A stretch of DNA of 51,027 bases from Candidatus Borkfalkia faecavium (GCA_019114755.1 DXEW01000029.1:112443-163469); one strand, 5' to 3'; numbered from the stretch's first letter, positions 8,031 through 16,604 are shown. Notes: generated by a model not told the origin, from the letters alone. Translations and numbers: made by a program.

Positions 8031-8966
8031 TCAATCGTCTGCCCGCGACATATTGGCGGAGATCTTTTTGCGGGCGCGCAGGCAGGAAAAGAGATTGTAC
8101 GAGGTGCCGATGAGGTCGAACACGACCAAAAAGATGACGTTGAGGAGAAAGGCGCCGCGGTAATCGGCATCCCCCCGCAGGTCGGCGGCGATCTTAGCAA
8201 AGACGCTGCCCGTATAGCCGGAGAGGGAGACTTCAAAATACAGGCAGAGCGCGTAGGTGACGAGCAGCACGAGGAGGGTCAGCCCCGCCGTGAAGGCGAC
8301 GCGGAAGCCGTCGTTTTTGCCGCCGCACTTGCAGTACAGCCAGCCGCCGAGGAGAGTGCCCGCCGCGGCGGCGAGAGCGGCGAAATCCCACCAGATGAAC
8401 AGCAGCACGAACAGCATGGCGGCGACCAGCGCCCCCGCCACTGCCCCGGCAATGCCGCGCAGCCTGTGCGCGGGGGCGGAACGCTGCGCCTCTTCCCGCT
8501 TCACCGCAGCGGCATAGGCGCCGCCGTAACAGGCGGCGTGCGCTTCGAAGGGGATGCCCGACTCCACCATGGAGACGCGGTCTTCGCCGAGGGGCTTGCC
8601 GCAGTACGGGCACACGTCCGCCCCGGGGAAGCCCGCCCGTTTCAAGTAGGCGACTATTTTATCGAGGATAGTTTCGACCTGGCGGAACACGCCCGCGTAC
8701 AGCTGGGGGCTCGCCATCAGCCCGATGCCGACCACGCCGTAAGCGGTCAGCTTGAGCTCCTTTTTGTGCTTTTCGAGATATTTTTCCAGGTCTAAATTGC
8801 GCCCCTTCGTGTCGGTGACGACGGTCAGAAGGCAGGCGGGGTTCGCCATGGCGCGATATTTGACGTGTACGCGGTAGCCGCCGTACACGCCGTAGCAGCA
8901 ATGCTTGCCTACGGTAAGCCCGTGTTTTGCCGCGAACTCGCGCAGGCCGAATTTTTGCTCGCTCAT
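8031..8966 (-). CDS. hypothetical membrane protein with cytosolic zinc-finger-like domain
   Basis: A 311-residue protein I cannot place in a named family. Residues 1-165 are soluble and carry a C-P-Y-C-G-K-P-L knuckle near residue 118, with a further His and Cys about 25 residues on, suggesting zinc binding. Residues 167 to about 285 contain four hydrophobic segments. The end is basic (RARKK). The start has AGGAGAAG upstream. The gene begins 10 bp after dinB ends, so the two are probably co-transcribed, but no functional tie to DNA damage can be read from the sequence. Confidence 0.75.
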   Translation of the reverse strand: MSEQKFGLREFAAKHGLTVGKHCCYGVYGGYRVHVKYRAMANPACLLTVVTDTKGRNLDLEKYLEKHKKELKLTAYGVVGIGLMASPQLYAGVFRQVETILDKIVAYLKRAGFPGADVCPYCGKPLGEDRVSMVESGIPFEAHAACYGGAYAAAVKREEAQRSAPAHRLRGIAGAVAGALVAAMLFVLLFIWWDFAALAAAAGTLLGGWLYCKCGGKNDGFRVAFTAGLTLLVLLVTYALCLYFEVSLSGYTGSVFAKIAADLRGDADYRGAFLLNVIFLVVFDLIGTSYNLFSCLRARKKISANMSRADD

Positions 8967-8976
8967 TTCTCTTCTC

Positions 8977-10245
8977 CTATTCGTCTTTTGTATCGCCCTC
9001 CGGCAAATCGCCCGCCGCCGGCTCGCCCACGGAAAGGCCAGCGGGGCGCTCGTGGCGCACGTCTAAGCCGAGGGCGGCGCGGTCTTCAAATACGATGCCG
9101 CGCTGCAAACTGGCATAGCCGTGCTTTTGGCGGATGCGCTCCACCGCCTCTTCGGCGCGCGCCTTTTTGTCGTAACCGCCGCCGAGGCTTTCAAAGCTGA
9201 GCTGTTCGACGCCGTGGTCGAAGCCGGACACGGTGACGCCCAGCCCGCGCACGGCGCGGCGGGCGGTATATCGCTCGCGGAAGAGGGAAAATGCCGCTTC
9301 GGCGATCTCGCCGCACAATGCCGTGGGGCGCACCTTCTTTTGCCAGGAATAGTTCTGCATCTCTTTATCGCGCACCCACAGATGCACGGTGTCCGCCTTG
9401 CCCAGGCCGGCGGCGCGCTGGCGGGAAGCGACGCTTTCGCTGAGCACATAGATGAGCCGCTTGACGTCGCGGATGCGGTAGATGTCTTCAAAATAGGTGA
9501 GGGAATTGCCCACCTGCTTGAGGGGTTCCCGCTCGCCCGCCGCGCGCACGGGCGAGGCGTCTTCTCCGCGGGCGTAGGCGGAGAGGGTGGCGCCCCACTT
9601 GCCGAGGTAATCGCTCAAAAAGCGGGGATCTGCCGCCGCCAGGGCGCCGATGGTGGCGATGCCCACCTTTTGCAGCCGCTGCGCCGTCGCCCTGCCGACA
9701 TATAAAAGATCGGTGACGGGGAGCGGGAAGATCTTTTCGCGGAAGTTTTGGCGGTCCACCACCGTGACGGCGTCCGGCTTTTTCAAATCGGACGCGAGCT
9801 TGGCGAACACTTTATTGAAGCTGACCCCCACCGAAACGGTGAGGCCGAGTTCCGCTTTGACGGCGGCGCGGATGCGTTCGGCGATCTCTTCTCCGCTGCC
9901 GAAGACGGAACTGCGGGTGACGTCGAGCCAGCATTCGTCCATGCCGAAGGGCTCGATCTGATCGGTGAAGCGGGCGTAGATCTCCCTGCCCGCCCGCGAA
10001 TAGCGGGCGTATTCCGAAAAGCGCGCCGGGCGGACGATGAGGCCGGGGCACTTGCGCTTTGCCTCCCAGATGACGTCGCCCGTCTTGACGCCGCGCGCCT
10101 TCGCCTCTTCGCTCTTGGCAAGAACGATGCCGTGGCGAAGCTCGGGATCGCCGCAGACGGCGACGGGCTTGCCGGCAAGTTCGGGGAACAATTTGCGCTC
10201 GACGGAGGCGTAAAAATTGTTGAAATCGGAATGGAGAATGACCAT
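8977..10245 (-). CDS. dinB: Y-family DNA polymerase (DinB/UmuC-like)
   Basis: A 422-residue translesion polymerase. The palm begins with HSDFNNFYASVE (catalytic Asp7, steric-gate aromatic about residue 12) and continues with GDPELRHGIVLAKS, and the second catalytic pair lies in MDECWLD. The VSFNKVFAKLASDLKKPDA segment precedes the thumb helix-hairpin-helix (LLYVGRATAQRLQKVGIATIG), and a little-finger domain follows. The ECWLD and NNFYASVE wording matches the Clostridial branch of DinB-like polymerases. No beta-clamp peptide was recognised at the low-complexity C-terminus. No Shine-Dalgarno site is evident; a dispersed dyad element sits 11 bp upstream. No LexA box (GAAC-N4-GTTC) was seen. Confidence 0.93.
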   Translation of the reverse strand: MVILHSDFNNFYASVERKLFPELAGKPVAVCGDPELRHGIVLAKSEEAKARGVKTGDVIWEAKRKCPGLIVRPARFSEYARYSRAGREIYARFTDQIEPFGMDECWLDVTRSSVFGSGEEIAERIRAAVKAELGLTVSVGVSFNKVFAKLASDLKKPDAVTVVDRQNFREKIFPLPVTDLLYVGRATAQRLQKVGIATIGALAAADPRFLSDYLGKWGATLSAYARGEDASPVRAAGEREPLKQVGNSLTYFEDIYRIRDVKRLIYVLSESVASRQRAAGLGKADTVHLWVRDKEMQNYSWQKKVRPTALCGEIAEAAFSLFRERYTARRAVRGLGVTVSGFDHGVEQLSFESLGGGYDKKARAEEAVERIRQKHGYASLQRGIVFEDRAALGLDVRHERPAGLSVGEPAAGDLPEGDTKDE

Positions 10246-10255
10246 ATACGCATAT

Positions 10256-10314
10256 TATGCGCAGCATAGTACTGTGCAAACGGTTGATTTTTGCTGTATA
10301 TCGCTATTTTTATG
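10256..10314 (+). repeat. dispersed dyad element, copy 2 (full length)
   Basis: The head TATGCGCAGCATAGTACT is followed by GCAAACGG, TTGATTTTTGC, TATATCGC and a run of T. It aligns along about 58 bp with the copy at 19095-19152. It lies between dinB and trhP. Confidence 0.7.
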
Positions 10315-10344
10315 CCCGTAAAGGCAAAAAACGGGACAGCCGGC

Positions 10345-11559
10345 TCAGCTGCGCCTGCGGAGGATATCCCCCGCCGCCAGCGGAAAGGGACAGGCAAGAC
10401 GCAGCTTCTGCATGACCAGCTTTGCATCTTCCACGGGCGCGCCTGCCTCGTCTTCCATTTCACGGACAACAAAGCGCTTGTTGCACGCGCGTGAGGGAGA
10501 GAGCACTTCCAGCTCATCCCCCACGCGGAAGCGGTTGCGCATCTGCACGAGGCCGTCTTCCAGCACGTCGGCGACGTATTCGTGCGTGCCCTGCCGCTGC
10601 GAGTCGGCATAGCTGACCGTCTCGTCGTTGCCGCCGAAGGCGTAGGCGGCGGTAAAATCGCGGTGAGCGGCCTTGCGCAGTTCCGCCTGCCCCTCTTCGA
10701 CCGTCATCGCCCCGTCCATCACCCGCCGATAGGCGTTGACGACGGTGGCCAGGTAATAGCGGCTCTTCATCCGCCCCTCGATCTTGAAGGAGCACACGCC
10801 CGCCTCCGCCAGCGCGGAAAGGTGCGGGAGCATGTACAGGTCTTTGCTGTTGAAGATATAGCTGCCGCGCGCGTCCTCTTCCACGGGGCATTCGCCGCCC
10901 CCTTCTCGGGCGCGCACGGTAAACTTCCAGCGGCAGGCCTGGATGCAGGCGCCGCGGTTGGAATCGCGCCCGGCGAGGTAGTTGCTCAAAAGGCACCTGC
11001 CGCTGTACGAGATGCACATGGCGCCGTGCACGAAAGCTTCCAACTCCAGCGTCGGCTCGGCGGCGTGGATCTCGGCGATCTCCGCAAGGGACAGTTCGCG
11101 CGCCAGCACCACGCGCTCCGCCCCCTGCTCACGCCAGAACGCCGCCGCATAGCGGTTGGTGGTGTTCGCCTGGGTGGAGATGTGCAGAGGCAGGCGGGGC
11201 GCGACGCGCCTTGCCAGGGCGAAGGCGCCGGGATCGGAGACGAGCGCCGCGTCGGCGCCGATCTTCTGCAGATAGGCAAAGGCGTCGGCGAGGGCGGGAA
11301 AGTCGGCATTGCGGGCGAAGATGTTGGCGGCGACATATACCTTTTTGCCGCGCGCGTGCGCGTAGGAGACGGCTTCCTTCATCTCCTCTGCCGTGAAGTT
11401 GCCAGCAAAGGAGCGGAGGGAAAATTGCTTTCCGCCCAAATAGACGGCGTCTGCACCGAAGTACAGCGCCGTTTTGAGTTTTTCAAAGTCGCCCGCGGGG
11501 GCGAGCAGTTCGGGTTTTCGGAAGCCGCCCGCGGAGGCGGACTGTTCGGGTTTTTTCAT
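10345..11559 (-). CDS. trhP: U32 peptidase-family tRNA 5-hydroxyuridine synthesis protein
   Basis: A 404-residue member of peptidase family U32. The diagnostic signature EAFVHGAMCISYSGRCLLS is followed by YLAGRDSNRGACIQACRW, whose Cys residues are thought to hold an iron-sulfur cluster; the N-terminus LLAPAGDFEKLKTALYFGADAVYLGG is classic. In Bacillus, YrrN and YrrO (TrhP1 and TrhP2) make 5-hydroxyuridine at tRNA wobble position 34 from a prephenate-derived donor, and YrrM (TrmR) methylates it. Here the trmR homologue lies immediately upstream on the same strand, 39 bp away, supporting that role over proteolysis. One gene replaces the Bacillus pair. Confidence 0.87.
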   Translation of the reverse strand: MKKPEQSASAGGFRKPELLAPAGDFEKLKTALYFGADAVYLGGKQFSLRSFAGNFTAEEMKEAVSYAHARGKKVYVAANIFARNADFPALADAFAYLQKIGADAALVSDPGAFALARRVAPRLPLHISTQANTTNRYAAAFWREQGAERVVLARELSLAEIAEIHAAEPTLELEAFVHGAMCISYSGRCLLSNYLAGRDSNRGACIQACRWKFTVRAREGGGECPVEEDARGSYIFNSKDLYMLPHLSALAEAGVCSFKIEGRMKSRYYLATVVNAYRRVMDGAMTVEEGQAELRKAAHRDFTAAYAFGGNDETVSYADSQRQGTHEYVADVLEDGLVQMRNRFRVGDELEVLSPSRACNKRFVVREMEDEAGAPVEDAKLVMQKLRLACPFPLAAGDILRRRS

Positions 11560-11574
11560 GGTTTTTCAGCGATC

Positions 11575-11611
11575 TATGCCAGACATAGTACTTGATATCA
11601 TTGCGTTTTTA
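11575..11611 (+). repeat. dispersed dyad element, copy 3 (shortened)
   Basis: TATGCCAGACATAGTACT is followed directly by TGATATCATTGCGTTTTTA; the middle GCAAACG part of the long copies is missing. It covers the trmR-trhP gap and the last codons of trmR. Confidence 0.65.
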
Positions 11612-12218
11612 CCGAAATGGCGGCGCCTTCGCCCACTTCCAGCACCACCGTGCGAAGATCGGGGTCGGTGCAGACGGCGCCGAGGTATTCGCGCAGGCGC
11701 TGGACGATGGAGCGGCGCTTATACGGCGTTTCCGCCCTTCCGCTCACCCAGCCGTACAGGAGGACGTCGTCGGCAAACAGCACCCCGCGCGGGGCGAGCA
11801 GGCGCTTCAGATCGGGCAAATAATGGATGTACTGCGCCTTGGGCCCGTCTAAAAAGATGAGCTCGTACTCCCCTTGCAGGGCGGGCAGCACATCGGCCGC
11901 GTCCGCGAGCAGGGCGCGCACCCGCCCTTCCACGCCGAAGCGGGCAAAATTTGCCTTGGCGCGCAAAAAGCGCTCTTCGTCCGATTCCACGGTGGTAAGC
12001 CGCGCCCCCGCGCACTCGGAAAGCAAGGCGACGGAGGTGAGCCCCTCCGCCGTGCCGATCTCCAATATATGCTGCGGCGCACGCATGCGGGCGCAGGCCA
12101 GCAAAAGCGCCAGCGTGTCGTCGGGGGCGCAGGGATCGCGCCCCTGTTTGGCTGCGTCGCGAAGGCGCAGCAGCTCTTCGTCTAACGACAAATGCAAAAG
12201 CGAAGCGAGGTAGTCCAT
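11598..12218 (-). CDS. trmR: tRNA 5-hydroxyuridine methyltransferase (TrmR/YrrM-like O-methyltransferase)
   Basis: A 206-residue class I SAM-dependent O-methyltransferase of the family-3 (COMT-like) type. Motif I is ILEIGTAEGLTSVAL (about residues 52-66), the acidic residue after strand 2 is in TTVESDE, and FLDGPKAQYIHYL supplies the metal-binding Asp. In Bacillus, TrmR converts 5-hydroxyuridine to 5-methoxyuridine at the tRNA wobble base. The neighbouring U32 gene strengthens the assignment. The start is ATG 12218; a GTG at 12224 overlaps the RNase J stop and is an alternative giving two more residues. The tight junction implies translational coupling. Confidence 0.82.
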   Translation of the reverse strand: MDYLASLLHLSLDEELLRLRDAAKQGRDPCAPDDTLALLLACARMRAPQHILEIGTAEGLTSVALLSECAGARLTTVESDEERFLRAKANFARFGVEGRVRALLADAADVLPALQGEYELIFLDGPKAQYIHYLPDLKRLLAPRGVLFADDVLLYGWVSGRAETPYKRRSIVQRLREYLGAVCTDPDLRTVVLEVGEGAAISVKTQ

Positions 12219-12220
12219 GG

Positions 12221-14155
12221 TCACACGCGGACGATATTCGCCATGATGACGGGGTTCTGCTTGGTCTTTTTATAGATAAAGTTCTTCACCTGCTTTTTGA
12301 TGGCGGCGGGAAGGTCGGTATTGTCTGCGTCGCCGCGCACGTCTACCTGCTGCACGCAGGCGATGACGATGCGGCGGATCTCCGCGGCGTAGTCGGCGTT
12401 TTCGGGCATCAAAAATCCGCGGTAGACGACGGCCGGGTCGCTCAAAAGCTCGCCGCTTCGTTCGGAGACGCAGGCGGTGATGACGAAAATGCCGTCTTCG
12501 GAGAGGTGCTTCCTGTCCTTCATGACCACGCTGTTTTCGCGGTCTTCCAGGCTTCCTCCGTCGACAAGGCGGGAGCCGGAGGAGACACTTTCGCCGAATT
12601 GCAGGTTGTCGGGCGTGAGCTCGACGCAGTTGCCGATGTCGGCGATGAGGATGTTGTTCTCGCTCATGCCCAGCTCCATCGCCAGCTGCGCGTGCCTCTT
12701 GAGGTGGCGGTACTCGCCGTGCACGGGGATGAAGAACTGCGGCTTCAACAGGGAGTGCAAAATTTTCAGCTCTTCCTGGCAGGCGTGGCCGGAGACGTGG
12801 ATCTTTTCCAGCGATTCATACACGACCTTGGCGCCCTTGCGGTAGAGGTTGTTGATGACTTTATACACCATCTTCTCGTTGCCGGGGATGGGGCTGGCGG
12901 AGATGATGATGGTGTCGTTGGCGCCGACGCGCACTTTATTGAACTCGCCCGCCGCCATGCGCGTGAGGGCGCTCATCGGCTCGCCCTGGCTGCCCGTGGA
13001 GATGATGACGATCTCTCGGTCGAAATAGTTTTTGATCTTTTCGACGTCGATGAGCACCCCTTCGGGGATGGTGAGTTCGCCGATCTTGAGGGCGGCGTCT
13101 ACCACGTTGATCATGCTCCGCCCCGAAAGCGCCACCTTGCGGCGGTACTTGGCGGCGATGTCGATGATCTGCTGCACGCGGTGCACGTTGGAAGCGAAGG
13201 TCGCCACGATGATGCGGCGGTTCATGTTTTCGGAAAAGAGATGATCGAGGGTGGTGCCGACCACCGTTTCGCTCATCGTATAGCCCATGCGCTCGACGTT
13301 GGTGGACTCGCACAGCAGCAGTTTGACCCCCTCTTTGCCGATCTCGGCGATGCGCGAGAGGTCGATGGGCCTGCCCGCGACGGGCGTGAGGTCGATCTTG
13401 AAGTCGCCGCTGTGGTAGATCTTGCCGTTGGGCGTATCGATGCAGAGGGCGACGGCGCCGGCGATGGAATGGTTGACGTTGATGAATTCCACCCCGAAGC
13501 AGCCGAGCTTGATCTTATCTCCCGGCTGCACGCACACCAGCTGCGCCTTGTTGATGTGCTGTTCGCGCAGCTTGTTGTCGGCAAGCGCCAGCGTCAGCCT
13601 GGTGCCGTAGACGGGCATATTGATCTCTTTGAGGAGATAGGCGATGCCGCCGACGTGGTCTTCGTGCCCGTGGGTGATGAGCAGCGCCCGCACCTTGTGC
13701 TTGTTGGCGACGAGGTAGCTGATATCGGGGATGACCAGATCGATGCCGGGCAGCTCTTCATCGGGGAAGGTGAGGCCGGCGTCGATGACGATGATGTCGT
13801 TGCCGTATTCGATCGCCGTCATGTTTTTGCCGATCTCGCCGATGCCGCCCAAAAAGATGACCTTGACGGGGGGCTTGCCCTTGCCGCGGCGGGGTTTGCG
13901 CCCCTGCGGACGGCCCTGCCCTTTGCCCTTTTCTTCTTTGAATTTTTCTTCTTTGAATTTTTCTTCCTTGAGCGCCCGCTCTTCTTTGGGCGCCTTTGCC
14001 TTGGGCGCTTTGCAGCGGCGCTCGGGCTGCGCCTCGGCGCGAGGCTGCTTGCCCTTCAACTCGTTCGTGTTGCCCAAAAACTGCGGCATATCCGGCCTGC
14101 GAGGTGCGCGGAATGCCGCCTGCTGTGATAGATGTTCTGTTCTTTTCTGCTTCAA
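12221..14155 (-). CDS. rnj: ribonuclease J with long basic N-terminal extension
   Basis: A 644-residue metallo-beta-lactamase/beta-CASP nuclease for 5'-3' exonucleolytic and endonucleolytic RNA decay and rRNA maturation. The core starts near residue 96 (VKVIFLGGIGEIGKNM); the zinc site HGHEDH is at 162-167, with further ligands in NVNHSIAGA and YHSGDFKID; beta-CASP motifs include STNVER, SGRSM, STGSQGEP and PVHGEYRHL. The first 95 residues are a highly charged extension with KEEKF repeats, absent from most homologues. I start at TTG 14155 because AAAGGAG precedes it by 5 nt; the frame is open to 14221. The next gene overlaps its stop. Confidence 0.93.
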   Translation of the reverse strand: MKQKRTEHLSQQAAFRAPRRPDMPQFLGNTNELKGKQPRAEAQPERRCKAPKAKAPKEERALKEEKFKEEKFKEEKGKGQGRPQGRKPRRGKGKPPVKVIFLGGIGEIGKNMTAIEYGNDIIVIDAGLTFPDEELPGIDLVIPDISYLVANKHKVRALLITHGHEDHVGGIAYLLKEINMPVYGTRLTLALADNKLREQHINKAQLVCVQPGDKIKLGCFGVEFINVNHSIAGAVALCIDTPNGKIYHSGDFKIDLTPVAGRPIDLSRIAEIGKEGVKLLLCESTNVERMGYTMSETVVGTTLDHLFSENMNRRIIVATFASNVHRVQQIIDIAAKYRRKVALSGRSMINVVDAALKIGELTIPEGVLIDVEKIKNYFDREIVIISTGSQGEPMSALTRMAAGEFNKVRVGANDTIIISASPIPGNEKMVYKVINNLYRKGAKVVYESLEKIHVSGHACQEELKILHSLLKPQFFIPVHGEYRHLKRHAQLAMELGMSENNILIADIGNCVELTPDNLQFGESVSSGSRLVDGGSLEDRENSVVMKDRKHLSEDGIFVITACVSERSGELLSDPAVVYRGFLMPENADYAAEIRRIVIACVQQVDVRGDADNTDLPAAIKKQVKNFIYKKTKQNPVIMANIVRV

Positions 14156-14183
14156 AATGACTCCTTTTTTGCCGCCAAACAAA

Positions 14184-14204
14184 GGGCAAGGCGACGCCCT
14201 GCCC
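14184..14204. other. hairpin in the RNase J leader
   Basis: GGGCA and TGCCC arms with inner GGCG/CGCC pairing form a compact stem about 30 nt before the RNase J start, with TTTGTTT following on the minus strand. It could act as an attenuator or decay-control structure; this is inference. Confidence 0.35.
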
Positions 14205-14260
14205 GTGACAGCCCGCCGCAATCCCTGCGGCGTGCCCGGCGCTTACACTATGATATATTT

Positions 14261-15181
14261 TTACTTTTCTTCCGGCGCGCCGCCTTGCGGCCCTGCCGGC
14301 TCTTCTTCCCGTATTTGTGCCCCGCCGACTTCTTCTCCTTGCGCCGCGGGATCCTCTTCCGCAGTTTCGGCGGTTTCCGCGGGGGCTTCCGTGCTTTCCG
14401 CACCCGCCTCTTGCGCGGGCGCTTCTTCCGCAACTGCTGCGGTTTCCGCGGGGGCTTTCGTGCTTTCCTCTCCGCTGCTTTCTGCGGGGGCTTCTTCCTC
14501 GTTTACCGCCGGCGCTTCCGCGGTCTCTGCGGGGGCTTGTTCCGAAGCGGTTACTTGGGGCGCTTCCGAAGGGGCGCCTTCCTCCTCCCCTGCCGCGGGG
14601 ACTTGTTCGGAAATATCTTCCGCCGCGCTTTCCTCTTCGGAAATAAGCTCGGGCGCATTTGCGGGGAACGCGGACTTTTCCCCTTGCGCGGCATCGGCTC
14701 CGGCGGGGAGTGCGGCGAGGAAGGCGGCTCCGCCGAGGCGCTCTATGACGCGCTCGGCGACGCGGTCTGCCAAAGCGTCGATGACGAGCGACAGCTCGTC
14801 GTAAGCGGCGCTCGTCTGCCGCGAATAAAATTTCAGTTCCTGCAGCACATCTCTTCGGGCACGCCCGACGTCTGCGGAAAGAGCTTCGTACAATTTTTCC
14901 AGCGCGGCGGAAAGGCTGGTGCGCTCTTTGGGCGCCTCTTCCGCGTTCTGCCGCTGCACCTCTGCCGCCAGCGCGGCGCGGCGCTCCTGCTGCCGGCCGA
15001 GAAGTTCCAGCACGTCGCTGCGGCGGAAGCCGTTGTAGTCGTCAGACTCCGGCTCGCCCCTGCGGCGGCGCAGCGCGGCGATCTCGTCCATGTCGGCAAG
15101 GACGGCGCGCAGCTCTTCGATACGGCGGTCCGTCTCCGCGAGAAGTTCCTTGATCTCTTTCTGCCGCCCGATATCCTGCAT
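14261..15181 (-). CDS. hypothetical coiled-coil protein with acidic repeat tail
   Basis: A 306-residue protein not matched to any family I know. Residues 1-155 are predicted helical and coiled-coil-like (heptad-rich RQKEIKELLAETDRRIEELRA and later LSAALEKLYEALSADVGRAR). Residues about 165-306 are low complexity, very rich in Ala, Glu and Pro, with degenerate repeats of the type APAETAE and EEAPAE. It has no signal peptide or membrane segment, so it should be cytosolic. It has its own promoter and precedes RNase J by 105 bp, so the two could share a transcript. GGGGGAC is the likely ribosome binding site. Confidence 0.7.
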   Translation of the reverse strand: MQDIGRQKEIKELLAETDRRIEELRAVLADMDEIAALRRRRGEPESDDYNGFRRSDVLELLGRQQERRAALAAEVQRQNAEEAPKERTSLSAALEKLYEALSADVGRARRDVLQELKFYSRQTSAAYDELSLVIDALADRVAERVIERLGGAAFLAALPAGADAAQGEKSAFPANAPELISEEESAAEDISEQVPAAGEEEGAPSEAPQVTASEQAPAETAEAPAVNEEEAPAESSGEESTKAPAETAAVAEEAPAQEAGAESTEAPAETAETAEEDPAAQGEEVGGAQIREEEPAGPQGGAPEEK

Positions 15182-15239
15182 GTTCCTGTCCCCCTTTTCT
15201 CACCGTTCTTTGCCTGCGCGTGCAGGCTGTACTGCATTT

Positions 15240-15268
15240 ATTGTACTATATTTTGCACAAAAAGTAAA
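15240..15268 (-). promoter_or_regulatory. sigma-A-type promoter for the coiled-coil protein (and perhaps RNase J)
   Basis: Minus strand -35 TTTACT (15263-15268), 17-bp spacer, -10 TACAAT (15240-15245), about 58 bp before the start codon. Confidence 0.65.
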
Positions 15269-15368
15269 TGTTTTGCCACTATATTTTGAGAGGATACGGG
15301 CAACTTTTTATGAAAAAGGCGGTTTTTGCAAAAAATTTTTTCGGATATACTTTTCCGCCGCCGAAAGG

Positions 15369-15398
15369 CTTGTCAAAAATCGACAAGTACGATATAAT
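15369..15398 (+). promoter_or_regulatory. serC-serA promoter with overlapping dyad
   Basis: -35 TTGTCA (15370-15375), 17-bp spacer, -10 TATAAT (15393-15398). A perfect inverted repeat, CTTGTC-N7-GACAAG (15369-15387), covers the -35 and spacer, the position of a repressor operator. The leader of about 80 nt also contains GTTTCCG/CGGGAAC arms. No riboswitch fold was recognised. Confidence 0.75.
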
Positions 15399-15482
15399 AA
15401 TGATATGCGTGCAAGAGAACGTTTCCGCTATACGGGAACAGCCTTTGCAGACAGTAAAATTTCACCGTAAGGAGTGTATGAT

Positions 15483-16556
15483 ATGAGAGTGTACAATTTT
15501 TCGGCAGGCCCTTCCATGCTTCCCCTCGAGGTTTTGGAAGAAGCACAGAAGGAGCTTTTGGACTTTGCCGGCACGGGAATGAGCGTGACCGAGATCAGCC
15601 ACCGCGACAAGGCGTTTTCCGCCATCGTGGAAGAGGCGGAAGCCAACCTGCGCGAGCTGATGAACATCCCCGAAGAGTACTGCGTACTGTTCGTGCAGGG
15701 CGGCGCCAGCCAGCAGTTTGCTGCCGTTCCCCTCAACCTGATGCACACCGGCAAGGCCGATTACATCGTCACCGGCAACTTCTCGAAAAAGGCATGGCAG
15801 GAAGGCAAGATCTTCGGCGAGGCGCGCTGCGTCGCTTCTTCGGAAGATAAGACCTACACCTACATCCCCGACGTAGACAAGATCGCCTTCAACGACGACG
15901 CCGACTATGTACACATCTGTTCCAACAACACAATCTTCGGTACCCGCTATATCAAGTTCCCCGAAGTCAAGGCGCCGCTGGTGGCGGACATGAGCTCTGA
16001 GATCCTCTCCCGCGAGGTAGACGTGACCAAATTCGGCGTCATCTATGCCGGCGCGCAGAAGAACCTCGCCCCCGCAGGCGTGACCATCGTCATCGCCCGC
16101 AAAGACCTGATCGAGAACCCCCTGCCCGGCTGCCCCACCATGCTCAAATGGAAGACGCAGGCGGAAGCGGGCTCGCTGTATAACACGCCCCCCTGCTTCT
16201 CCATCTACATGGCCAACCTCGTGCTGCGCCACCTGAAAAAGCTGGGCGGCATCAAAGAGATCAACAAGGTCAACGAATACAAGGCAGGGCTGCTGTACGA
16301 CTTTATCGACAACTCTTCCTTCTACACCAACAGCGTGGTCAAGGAATACCGCTCGATCATGAACGTGCCCTTCGTGACACCTTCGAAAGAGCTGGACGAG
16401 AAGTTCGTCAAAGAGTCGAAGGCGAACGGCCTCGTGTCTTTGAAGGGCCACCGCCTGGTGGGCGGCATGCGCGCTTCCATCTACAACGCGATGCCCGTCG
16501 AAGGCGTGCAGAAACTCATCGAGTTCATGAAGAAATTCGAACAGGAGAACGCCTGA
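15483..16556 (+). CDS. serC: phosphoserine aminotransferase
   Basis: A 357-residue PLP enzyme converting 3-phosphohydroxypyruvate and glutamate to phosphoserine, the second step of serine synthesis. The N-terminus YNFSAGPSMLP, the GGASQQF loop (73-79), the SSEILSREVDV stretch and the PLP lysine in AGAQKNLAPAG (Lys193) are canonical, as is the C-terminal GGMRASIYNA. Length is standard. The start at 15483 follows AAGGAG (15469-15474) by 8 nt; a GTG at 15474 overlaps that site and is unlikely. It is 48 bp upstream of serA and shares its promoter. Confidence 0.96.
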   Translation: MRVYNFSAGPSMLPLEVLEEAQKELLDFAGTGMSVTEISHRDKAFSAIVEEAEANLRELMNIPEEYCVLFVQGGASQQFAAVPLNLMHTGKADYIVTGNFSKKAWQEGKIFGEARCVASSEDKTYTYIPDVDKIAFNDDADYVHICSNNTIFGTRYIKFPEVKAPLVADMSSEILSREVDVTKFGVIYAGAQKNLAPAGVTIVIARKDLIENPLPGCPTMLKWKTQAEAGSLYNTPPCFSIYMANLVLRHLKKLGGIKEINKVNEYKAGLLYDFIDNSSFYTNSVVKEYRSIMNVPFVTPSKELDEKFVKESKANGLVSLKGHRLVGGMRASIYNAMPVEGVQKLIEFMKKFEQENA

Positions 16557-16604
16557 GGGCGCGCCCTGTCAGCAAACGGCAATACGAGCAAGGAGGAACA
16601 TACA

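Noticed and set aside
10246-10290. LexA box in front of dinB
   Set aside because: The palindrome there is the dispersed TATG/CATA element; no GAAC-N4-GTTC sequence was found.
12506-14128. 540-residue open frame antisense to RNase J
   Set aside because: The GC-rich third codon positions of RNase J keep the opposite strand open; its translation is Asp/Val/Gly-rich low complexity with no ribosome binding site or family pattern.
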